From the NCBI RefSeq assembly GCF_020360975.1, contig NW_025408670.1:1178001-1242000 (forward strand): a DNA stretch of 64,000 nucleotides, read 5' to 3'. The stretch is from Hirsutella rhossiliensis. Its lineage: Eukaryota; Ascomycota; Sordariomycetes; Hypocreales; Ophiocordycipitaceae. This document shows positions 23,167-33,346 of the stretch, one piece after another. Numbering within the stretch: the first letter of the stretch is position 1; each line of letters opens with the position of its first letter. The position numbers were made by a program, and so were the translations under genes. The notes under the pieces are model-generated. The model was not told the DNA's origin, ran no database searches, and saw only the letters and a program-made list of their open reading frames with translations.

Positions 23167-26100
23167 AATAGTATTCTTATACCTTCCGGCTGCTATAAAA
23201 GGCACCTTTCTTATATCCCTTATAGCTTCCTTTTACCCCTCTTATTAAAAAAGCCGATTTTTACCCGACTTTTCTATCCCCCCTCTTCTATAACGATAAC
23301 GAAAACCGACTCCTCTACCGTCCCTACGGTCTATAGGACGATTCTTATAGAGCCCTAAGATTAGGATAAGTAGGTAAAGGAGCTACGGGCTCGTATAGAT
23401 AGAACTATCTATAATTTAGTCTTCTCTAATAAGTAGGACCCTCTCGAGCCCCCTCTTCGTCCTAGGGCAACGGACTTTATAGAGGGAGCTACCCTCTTCT
23501 CCGAGCTAACCTCTATATAATAAAGAGCTTTTTCTACTACCTTAGGTAACTACGAGAGTTACCGTAAGGAATACCTTTACGAAACGAAGCTGCTAATAGC
23601 TACTTATACGGCGATAACGGAATCCGTTAGTGCTATAAAGCTAATCTCTCTTTAAGAGGAAGAGACTCCTAGGTAGTAGCTTTTAAAGCTCGAGACCTTA
23701 ATAGCGCCCTCGAGAGGTTATATAACTAACCGTATTAGGAAGACCTATATAGCCTACCTAGGAGCTTTTTCTGCTAGGAACCTACTAGCTTCTTCGTAGC
23801 TAGCTAAGTAGGAAGAAATCCTCGAGGAAGCTAACTAATACTTCCTTATAGAAGCTCTTTCCGGCTAGTAGCTATAGGATATATCTCTGCTAATAAAGCT
23901 TATTAGTAACGGTTACTTAACTATCTTTCGAGAGGCTAGCCGGGAACTAAACGAAGAGGCTGCTAGAGTATAATAGTAAGCAGTCTTATTCCTTCGTAGC
24001 TAGTACTCGACCTAGACGGCTCGACCTGCTGCCCCTATAGCTGCTATAGCCCTTATTGCTGCGGCTCCCGCTGCTGCTGCTGCGGCTGTTGCTCCTTTAG
24101 CTCCTCCTCCCTCGAGAGCCTTAACCTTATCTTTAACGGCTGCCCCGGTCCCGGCTCCGCCTCTTACTCTAGGCCCGGCCCCGGTCCCGTTAGTTAGACC
24201 GGCCCGACTAGTCCCTTAATAGACCTTTTAGTCCGTTAGTCGAAAAATCAAGGAACTAGTCGAAATCGAACCTCTTCGTTAAAATTAGCAATAAGGGGTA
24301 AAAAGGGGGGGTTTTTAAGCAGACCTTCCGGAAAGGGACGAGGATTCCTCGAAGAGACAACGTATAAGGAGGAATCGACCTACCTACTACGTATATAAAA
24401 AGCCCTATCGGCTAGAAGACTGCTAATAGGTCTTCGAGGAAAACCGACCTAAAGGAATTAACCCTTTAAAGAGGCTATAAGAAATAGTATAATAGTCTCT
24501 TAAGGAGGACCCCTTATTATAGAAGAAGATAGACGAGATTCGGGTTACTAAGAAATAGTAACTAACGCCGCTGCCCTTATTCGAGCCGTAAATTCGAGGA
24601 AAAATCATTAGTATAGTAAATCCGGCCTTCGTCTTCCCTACGGATTAATAAGGCTAAAACCAGCCGTTAGAACCCTTTAATTATCCCCTACGAAAATCAG
24701 CTATCCTTAACTTTAGTGCTTCCCTCGATATTTATAATATACTCTTATAATTCCGGTCCTTTAAGAGGGTATAAAAGGAATATCTTATTGCTAGGGAATT
24801 AACTATACGGATAAAGGGATATAAAAGGGTTAATTTTACGATAAAATTACCTAATAGGTCTATATAAATTCTTCGACGAAAAAGGGTAGCTTTTTGCCCT
24901 TAATTTTTAACGAGCCTAATTTCCTTCCGCCTTCTTTAAGAGGAAGGAATCTTCTAAGATATAACGTCTAAGCCTATAAGGCTAGTCTAGAAGAATTAGA
25001 CTATTAGGCTTATTAAGGAGAAATTCAGTTAATTTATTCTCGAATTCCGACCTATCCTTAGGAAGGAATCTCTTAAGAAGTTAGCTTTCCCTACTAGGAG
25101 GAATAGGTCTACTATAAAGGACCCTCTTCCGGCAGCCTAAGGAGACGGCATTCTTTAGCACGCACGACTTAGTTACCCGGGCCCCCTAGCTTTATATAAG
25201 CTAGGCTAATAATAGGGCGTACGAATAAGGGGCCTAAAGACCGTCGAATGCGAATACTACGGCTAAGGAAAGACTAAGAGACGAATTTCTAGATAAACGC
25301 CTTTACGGCCGGACTAGCCGTATAAGGAAATTTAGGTCGACTAGACCGACGTCTCTAGGAATTAAGAAAGCTTCGTTAAGGTAATGTTTTTTATAGACGC
25401 CTTTTTAGGGATAGTTTTCCCTTATTTCTTACGGACCTACCTAAGTAAGTATAACTAGTCTGCCCTCTAGGACTTCGTTAACTAGATAAAATCCTACTTT
25501 AGCTACGAGGTAAAGAAGATATAGTCTAACGGAGAGCTATTTATAAAGGATATCTTAAATTAGCTTCGAAAAAGGTGCATTTTACCCCTCCCGTTAGCAC
25601 CGAATACCTAGGCCTAGAACGGAGGGGTAGAAAGATTAAGGGGTGCTATAATAGAAAGGGCCTATATAATAAGAATTACTATAAAGCTTCTATACGACCG
25701 TTAAAGGGAAGTCGTTAAGACCGCCTATTACCTTTAGAACCGGACCCCTAGAGGGACTACCTAAGGAATAGACTAGAAATCCCCCCTCGAGCTCTTTACG
25801 AAGAAGAGGGCCTCGCTAGCCTACCTTTATGCCTATAGCTATAAGGCATACGCAATAACTACCGATATATAGCTAAAAAGGAAGAAGAAAAGAAAGCTTA
25901 ATCTAAGAGCGTTTATTAGTTACCTCGTTAGTTATAATTCTACGAATATCTTCTAGATCTAGATTCCTCTTTTACGGAAGGTTATTTCGACTAGGGATAT
26001 AATTTTTAACGAATCTAGCTTCTTTAACGGAAAGAGGGATTTATAGCCCCTCTTACTCTCTTAACGTTAGCTAATTTAGAAGATTTAAATCCCCCCTTCC

Positions 26101-28495
26101 TAATAGTCTTAAGAAGAGGTCCTAGACGAAGAAACGGAAGAAGAAACTAACGTCGAAGTAGTTAAGGATAACGCTAACTTCGAAGAAGAAGAGGAAGCTA
26201 CTAGATTAGATAATCTAGACGAAGAAGGAGACTATAGGAAAGTAGTAGAGCTAGAATACGCCTACCTCCCTACGCCTCCTCTTACGGAATAAGAAGAAGA
26301 TCTAGAAGTAGCTTTCTCTATTAGTCTTCCTATCTTAACCCCTAAGGGGGTAGGAAAGGCACCTTTCTCGAAGGATTATCTAGCTGCCTTTTTATCCCTA
26401 CTTTAAGAAGCAAAGGAAGGTATAGGGCCCGATATAAAAGAAGACTAACCTCTCCCTTATTTCGATCGTTTTTCCGACTTCTACCTAACGCTAATAGAAG
26501 ACGGTTCCTACGGAGCGTTTATAGCAGGCCGGCTCTTTAAGCTATAGCTATTAGTAAGGAAGGTATATAAAAGAGACCTCCTAGACCTACTAGCAAACTA
26601 GAAGCAGCTAGAAAAACACCCCTTTAGAGACTAGTTTTTCTAGGCCTAGAAAGACTACCTAGCCTTATACGAAGAGATAAGGTCTTTCGAAGAGGTCCTT
26701 AAGGAAAAAGCAAGAGGAAAATAGGTCCTTAGCTATAAGTAGGTCTTTATCTATAAGACTAATAAATATAGCTTCCTTTAAAAGTATAAAGCCCGGCTAG
26801 TTATCTATAGGAATTAATAGGAAAAGAGGGATCTACCTACTAGGGCAACTACCTTAGTAGGGATATCTTTTCGGACCCTTATAGCTATAGTAGTAGAATT
26901 CGACCTCGAGCTCGATTAGATAGATATAGTTAGTGCCTTTATTAACTGCCCTCTTAAGGAAGAAGAAGTTATCTATATACGACTTCCTCTTAGTTTCTAA
27001 TAACTAGGAAAGGTTCTATAGCTTAGGAAAGCTCTATACGGACTATAAAGATCACCCCTTCTTTAGCAATAGCATTTAATAGGTTCCCTCGAAGCCCTAG
27101 GCTTTAAGAAAGTCCCTTAGGAACTTTATATAATATAGAAGGGTAAAATCACGGTCTTCTTCTATATCGACGATATTATCTAGGCCTACCTAAAAGAGGA
27201 AGATGCTGCTACTAGGGAGGCTATATAAGGCCTATAATAAAGGTATAAGATAACTAGGCTAAGCGAGCTAAAATAGTTCCTAGGGATACGAATCCTTAGG
27301 AATAGGTCCTAATAGACTATCTAGCTTACCTAGGACGCCTATATCGATAAGGTCGCTTATAAATTCCTCCTTAATTCCCTCGATAAGAAGCTTCCCTCTA
27401 CGCCTATATTAAATAAAGAGCTTTTACTTAATCCGTCCTTTTAAGCTAGGGAGTAAGAGAAACACTAATATTAATAGAAGGTAGGCTCCTTGCTTTTTCT
27501 AGCTATTTCTACTAGACTAGATATCTCTTTTACGGTCTCCCGGCTAGCTAGGTATAACTAGAATCCTAGCCCTAGGCACTAAGAAGTAGTAGATAGAGCT
27601 ATCCTTTATCTCTATTTAACGAGATTAAATAGTCTATGCCTAGGAGGGCAGGGAAGGAAATAAGCTGCCGAAATCTTCCTTTATTCGAGCGATTCGTCCT
27701 TTACGGATAATTCCTTAGATAGGAAGAGCTTATAAGGGTATATTATATCCCTTTTTAGAGGAACTATTGCTTAGAAAGCTTCGAAGTAGGCTACTATTAC
27801 GACTTTTAGTACGGAGGCAGAGCTACTAGCTCTTTTAGAAGCATTAAAAGAAGCGATTTTCCTTAGCCGGCTACTAATATTATTATAACTATAAATTCCG
27901 TCTCCGTTAGCTATAGAATATAATAATACGTAGACTATATAAATTCTTATAGAGGAAAATAGTAAGCTATCGACCTAGCTATAGTATATCGATATCTATT
28001 AGTATTAGTTACGCTAAGAGGTCTAAAGGGGACTTATTTCCGTTTATTAGGTTCTAACGGTATTAATAAAAGCTAACGGTCTTACGAAGCCCCTACCGAA
28101 GTAGAAGCTAGCTATCTTTTTATAGTAAATAGGGCTAGAAGACGTTCGAGAAAAGCTATCCTTAGAGGCCCGCCTTAAGAGTCTATAAGAGGAGCTAATA
28201 GCACGTACGAGAAGGTAACGTCTATAGCTAAAGAAAAGGAAGAGGTTTTTCCCTTTAAAGGGCCCCCTATTTAATTAGGTTTTTCCCTTCTAAGAAGGCC
28301 CCCTTTCTTATTAGACTTTCCCCTTTTTAGGCCCCTTTTCCTTAAGTAGGTCTAAAAGAGCCTAGGGACCTAAAAGGGCCCCTGCTTTCCTCGAGTAAAG
28401 GGAGAAGTATAGAGCTAAGAACCTCCTCTATACGCTTACTAGCCTAAAGCCGTATTAGCTATGCCTTTAAAGGGCAGGCTATAGCTAAGGGGGTG

Positions 28496-28981
28496 TGTCG
28501 CGAAGCGTGGCCTAATTTCGTAGTTCTCGAAGATATCCCTTAGTATAAGGGACTAAGGAAGCTAAAAACACCCGGTATAGAAGAAGGAAGAAGGAGCTAA
28601 AAAGAGGTATAGAAAGGAGGGTAAGGGGTATAAGGGGAAGTAGAAGTGGCGATAGCTTCCTATAGAGGTAGTAAAAGATAAGACGGATATGCCGGCAACG
28701 GCTAGAAAGGAGGGGAAAAACCGGCAAAAAGCTCGGTAATCGAAAGGATATTAGTAGCTTCTTTAAGCAGGATCTTCTTTATTAATCGAGATGCTAAACG
28801 GGTATAAAGAGGGGCGTTAGATAAAGGAAAGAAGGATAATTAAGGTAATATAACAATCACCCCCCTACCGTAATTACTGCTCTTATAAGAATTAAATCTC
28901 TCTGCCTTGCCTATCCGACCCCTTACTTTTAATTTTACCTTCGTATATTTTTATATACTTCTTATATCTCTCTTTACGAGA
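28496..28981 (+). repeat. C1 3' LTR (486 bp)
   Basis: It begins TGTCGCGAAGCGTGG, with the terminal TG still unmutated, preceded by the polypurine tract AAGGGGGTG. It ends CTTTACGAGA, followed by ATTAC. Confidence 0.9.
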
Positions 28982-29924
28982 ATTACTATAGTTAATACTT
29001 TTATAGCTCTATAATATAAATAGTAACCTTAAGGAGAATTTAAAGATAATTTATAAATACTACTTACTTATAAGTACTATAAGTATATTTTATAGATATT
29101 ATATATTTACCTAGATTATATAATATATATTTAGATAAAAGTATAATATAACGCTTTCTTACTTAGGTTTAAAGGATAAGTACTTTTAAAACCCTACCTA
29201 AGTATAAAACTAAACTACTAGAAAATCGATTAACGCTACTTAAATAACTAAGTTATATTACTAGAACTTAATTATAGTATACTACTTAAATACTATAATA
29301 ATTATAGTTTATTAATAAGATATCTTTTTAAGATATATAAAATCTATAAATATACTAAAATAAAGGAATAATATAGCGCTACTTACTTTAATATATTTAA
29401 ACTATTAATCTTTTAAAGACTTATATAATAAATTAAATATAATAAAGTATAAGTATAGTATAAATAATATAATAGTATACTAAAATACTATTAGTAATAT
29501 ATATAAAGGCTATAAGCTATATTTAACTAAAGAAAAACTAATATAAAAATACTATATAAGAAATAAAAAGATATAAAACGAAAGCTTAACCTTTAATATA
29601 AAATAAATAGAATTATAAAGTAAAGTATATAATTAAATATAATTAAATATAAAGTAGTATAATATAAATAATATAGCGTTAAGAAATAAGAAATCTTTAA
29701 TTAGTTATAAGAAATTAGTCTCTTAAGCCTTAATATAATACTATATAATAAAAATACAAAGAAATAATATTAATAATAAATTAAAGAAGAATACCTAAAT
29801 AAAATAAATAAGGACTAAGTAAAAAATAAGATATACTATCTATAAAAGGGCTATAGACTAATATAATATAATAAGATCTAAGGACCTTATATATAGTAAT
29901 AGTAAGCTATAATAATTAAATAGT

Positions 29925-30100
29925 ATTATTATTAAGATTATACTAAGGACCTAGCTAAAGGTATTTAAAACTTTAATATTAAATAAAAGGGAAAAACTAA
30001 AGTACTTAAGGGAAAACCCTCCTTTCTTTTAATATAGGTTTAACTTAAATAAGGTTATAGTAATAGTATATAGGAAATTTACGCTAGTTACCGCGGGCTC
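29925..30100 (-). repeat. 3' tail shared with the SINE family (putative LINE 3' end)
   Basis: TATTATTAAGATTATACTA, the conserved AAAGGTATTTA and GGGAAAAACTAAAGTA motifs, and TTACGCTAGTTACC line up in order with the 3' ends of both SINE copies. Sequence beyond about 30100 is unrelated to the SINE body. Confidence 0.65.
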
Positions 30101-30759
30101 TTCTTATACTATTATATCTTAGCGTAGGCCTTTTTAGGCTATAGCTATTACTATCTTAAGCGGCCGCGGCCTAGGCTTACTAGCCTAGGCCTAGGGTTAT
30201 AGGTAATAGTCTCTCTTTAAGGGCCTAACTTATAGGCGCCTCTATTTACTATAGCTCTTATATTACTACTATATAGCTATAGCCGCGTTAGCTTCTTAGT
30301 CTATTAGTTAGTAAGGTAGGTAATATCTAGTTATTAAGCTAGGCGCTAGTATAGGTCGCTCTTAGGTAAGGCTAGCTAATTAAAATTTAGTTAGCTAGCT
30401 CTATTAATTATAAATCGGTTCCTATCTAGCTATATAACTTCTTAATTAAAGGCGCGGCGGCCTATATTTACCCTTTATTATATAGTTATTAATTACGCGC
30501 GCTTAGCTTATATATATATATACCTACCCTCCCCCTTTAGTTTTATTTATACTTCCTTTTATTTCTTAATTAGCTATCTCCTTTATAAGCCCTACTATTA
30601 CCTTACCCGCCTTATTTTTATAACTTTAGGTCTCTTTAATACTATATTTAGTTCGCTCGTTACTATATTATAATATTTAACTAGGAAGCTAACTTAGGTA
30701 GTAGTAGCTCGCTTCCTTTAAAACCCCCTCCTTATAAGAAAGTCGCTACTATAACGGAA

Positions 30760-32470
30760 TTAAAGCGCTTTATTTTATATTTTATATATATTAAGTGTCT
30801 TACTAGTAAGCTTACCTATAAGTCCTTTACCGGCTATTAAAACTAGTCCTATAAGTATTAATCCCGGTTTTATCTTAGGTCGGTCCTACCTTTTAGTATT
30901 TTTAGCTAACTTTAATAGCTATAAAGGCTAAAGTATATATCGCTTATACTAACTTTAACTAGTCTTATTACTAAGTAAGTAACCTTATCCTACTATAGTA
31001 CTATTTAAGTTTAGTATTAATCTATATTTTAAATTACTTTTAAGGATAAGAAGGCTATATATACCTTCTACTAAGCATAGTCTAAGGTTAATAGCTCCTC
31101 CTTTATTAAGGGTTTAGTATAGGAGCGCTTTTACCGCGCTACTTTAGAAACTTATATTCGCGCTAGTTAAAAGGCCCTTATTATTAAAGGTAAGGGCGCG
31201 TTAAGTAAGTCCGCCCTTAGTCTAGCTATAGTCGCTAAGAATATTAAGACGCTTATATTAGCTTTTACCCGTTTTATAAATAATACCTATTATATATATA
31301 AGTCCTTAGAGAAGTACCTAGGTAAGTTTAGCGATACTATTAAAACCCTAGCTTAGGTTAAGCTTAAGTCGCTCTTAGTTACTTAAAAGACTCTTATAGC
31401 GGTTAATAATCTTACTAACTATTTCTATCTTATTACTAGTAACGACCTTAATAGTAAGGATAGCGGTTTTAATCTTACTAGGCTTAGTCTAGCCTTAGTC
31501 CCTTTTAATAAAGGGAAGGGTAAAGGTAAAGGTAAAGCGGCTACTACGCTTAAGGCTTTATTTAAGGCTAAGGCTAAGGAGTCTACTATTATTACTATAC
31601 CCGCGGTCGTTATAAAGCTAGCTTAGGAACTTACTATGTCTCCCTTTATTAGCTTTAACGCCGAGCTATAGCTTAGTAGTTCTCTTAGCGCTAAGCTTAC
31701 CTTAAAGCTTATTTTATATCGCCTACTAATCTTACTAACGCTCTTAACTTTATTTAGTAGCGTTTTTATAGCTATCGCGGTTTAGTCTTAGCTAAGATTA
31801 TTACTAGTCTTAACCTTAATTAGATCTAGGGTTATAGTATAGGCTATAGTAAACGCCTCCGCGCCGCCGCTAGTATAGGTCTTACCTTAGTATAGACCTT
31901 AGTCGTTACTTTATCTTATAAGCTAGCTATCTAGGCTAGCTCTAGTTTAAGTTTAAGGTTAGGCCTAACTAAACGTTATTAGGCTTCTTATAATAATAGT
32001 AGTCCTTATACTCCTTATAAGTCTTAGGTTACTCCCTCCTATACCTTATATACTATCTTAAGAGGGTCTTATTATTCTTACTATAATAATAAAGTAAACG
32101 TTACTACTAATAAGTTAGGTTAAAGTTATAGTTTAAAGAGCTAGTTATTAGCTCTATCTTAGTTTAGTTTTAAGTTAGGTCTTATTTAGTTAGTCTTTTA
32201 GTAGTAGGTCTTATTTTATAGCTATTAAGGCTAGTTTAATTAAGTTATATTAGTTTTATTTAGTCTATAGTTTAATTAGTAAGGTTTATACTTAGTTTAG
32301 GTCTAGTTTAGTTAATACTATAGTCTTATTATTAAAAGTCCTCTCTCTTTTTAGATCGCCTTAGTAAAGGAAGTAGCTAGCTAAGGTAGTCTTAGTTAAG
32401 GCTACTTTATCTTTAGTATAACCTTAGTCCTATTATCTAGTATATCTATATATAGTTTAATAGTAGCTAT
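30760..32470 (+). pseudogene. Unidentified decayed plus-strand coding region, about 550 codons
   Basis: A plus-strand frame remains interpretable over about 1.7 kb with TAA/TAG as its only stops, each explicable as a mutated Gln or Trp codon. The N-terminal part has a Cys-rich look once TAT is read as possible former TGT (near 30790-30880). The middle holds a helical segment and a repeated Lys-Gly stretch near 31515-31545 (G-K-G-K-G-K-G-K). After it come Ser/Thr/Leu-rich and then Gln-rich sections. The opposite strand is much more interrupted. The family is not recognised. It is antisense to the surrounding LINE relic and could be a separate nested element or an accessory ORF. Confidence 0.4.
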
Positions 32471-32797
32471 AGTATATACCTAAAGATATACCTATACTAA
32501 TAGTAATAGTAGTAGCTAGATATTAAAGTATAAGGGGGTTTAAAGGGAACGAAGGAAAAGAGAAAGTACTAAGTAAGGTAAAGTAAAGGTAAAAAAAGCT
32601 AAAAAAAGTATATTAGTAAAGGAGGATATAAAAGAAGATAATAATATAAAGGTAATAAAAGAAGAAGATAATAATACTAATACTATCTACTAGTTAAGAA
32701 GGAAAAGAGACCTTTTTTATAGACTAAATTTTCCCTTTTTCTTTCTTAGATAAATAAAGGCTAAGGGATTATTTAATTAAGAAGAGGGCTAGCTAAA

Positions 32798-32857
32798 GAC
32801 TCTACTAAGGATCCTACTAAGGACCTTACTAAGGACCCTATTAAAGACTCTACTACG
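32798..32857 (+). repeat. Five 12-bp tandem repeats (consensus GACCCTACTAAG)
   Basis: Five consecutive 12-mers start at 32798, 32810, 32822, 32834 and 32846. On the plus strand each encodes Asp-X-(Thr/Ile)-(Lys/Thr), e.g. D-S-T-K and D-P-T-K. This is a small coding-type minisatellite in the RIP-mutated block. Confidence 0.75.
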
Positions 32858-32948
32858 CGGGCTATATATTCCTTAAGGTATAGATGCCCTTATTAAAATA
32901 GCTTTTAAGCTAGGTCGAACTAATAAAGCTTACCTAAGTAAAGGAACT

Positions 32949-32953
32949 ATTAT
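32949..32953. repeat. Target-site duplication ATTAT, left of the TRIM
   Basis: ATTAT is repeated at 33347-33351. Confidence 0.88.
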
Positions 32954-33051
32954 TATCGCGAAGACCATTGCGCCACGCAGGCAAAAGTGGAACGCGCTCC
33001 GACAGGTGCGCTGCAATTGACACATATGACTGACAACCGCGTCTTCCGACA
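32954..33051 (-). repeat. TRIM LTR, left (98 bp)
   Basis: It begins TATCGCGAAGACC and ends CTTCCGACA. Near-identical to 33249-33346. Confidence 0.92.
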
Positions 33052-33248
33052 CACCCCCTCAGGGATCGCGGCTCCGCCGGGAGCCCTGGACCTTATAGCC
33101 TAAGACGCGGGAGTCGAACACCAAGCGCCACGCCAATAACCCAAGGAAATCCAAGAGAGGTAGTCGTCTACGGGGGATTAAACCCCGCACCGCGCGCAGT
33201 TACCGGAAGTTGTAGGGGTGGTGTGCCATCCCCTCCCGGGCTCATAAC

Positions 33249-33346
33249 TGTCGCGAAGACCATTGCGCCACGCAGGCAAAAGTGGAACGCGCTCCGACAG
33301 GTGCGCTGCAATTGACATATATGACTGACAACCGCGTCTTCCGACA
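33249..33346 (-). repeat. TRIM LTR, right (98 bp)
   Basis: It begins TGTCGCGAAGACC and ends CTTCCGACA. The ends form a short imperfect inverted repeat, as LTR termini do. Confidence 0.92.

Larger units (their letters stand above)
22664..28981 (+). mobile_element. C1: full-length Ty1/copia retrotransposon (6318 bp), moderately RIP-mutated
   Basis: Its LTRs are both 486 bp (22664-23149 and 28496-28981), and its target duplication is ATTAC. The primer site GTTATAAGCC follows the left LTR and the polypurine tract AAGGGGGTG precedes the right LTR. The polyprotein reads on the plus strand in copia order: gag (about 23290-24300), a pre-integrase Cys motif C-E-Y-C-G near 25249-25263, integrase with N-G-G-V-E-R-L near 25617-25640, reverse transcriptase with intact Y-I-D-D at 27163-27174, RNase H with S-T-E-A-E-L-L near 27808-27830, and A-D-G-L-T-K near 28071-28090. 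TAG/TAA stops interrupt it throughout, so no protein is made. The small minus-strand frames at 24423-24608 and 28512-28727 are chance frames. Confidence 0.93.
21227..29926 (+). mobile_element. G2: plus-strand G1-family gypsy relic, interrupted by a SINE and by copia C1
   Basis: Segments 21227-21388, 22154-22663 and 28982-29926 are successive pieces of one sequence matching the reverse complement of G1 from about 13490 down to 11890 (gag and the start of pol). They are separated by the SINE (21389-22153) and by C1 (22664-28981). The 5' part is presumably beyond E2, outside the window. The copy ends near 29926, where the tail shared by the SINE and the LINE begins. Every frame is closed by TAA or TAG. 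Confidence 0.82.
32954..33346 (-). mobile_element. TRIM: 393-bp non-autonomous LTR element related to copia C1
   Basis: Two 98-bp direct repeats (32954-33051 and 33249-33346) differ at two positions, both G-to-A or C-to-T transitions. They flank a 197-bp GC-rich interior with no coding frame, and ATTAT flanks the whole. Oriented on the minus strand, the first LTR is followed by GTTATGAGCCCGGGAGG (33248 down to 33232), equivalent to the C1 primer site. The second LTR is preceded by GAGGGGGTG and then TGTCG, equivalent to the C1 polypurine tract and LTR start. It therefore has the cis signals for mobilisation by C1-type enzymes but encodes none. It is almost free of RIP, unlike everything around it. 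Confidence 0.9.

Noticed and set aside
28512..28727. Minus-strand frame in the C1 3' LTR, and another at 24423-24608
   Set aside because: Chance frames in copia sequence whose coding strand is plus.
32798..32857. Short direct repeats as a CRISPR array
   Set aside because: The 12-mers are contiguous with no spacers, lie in fungal DNA and look like a coding minisatellite.
33052..33248. TRIM interior as a possible tRNA gene (TTCGA- and TTTAA-containing T-arm-like motifs on the minus strand)
   Set aside because: No acceptor stem or full cloverleaf could be built; LTRs, primer site and polypurine tract explain the unit better.
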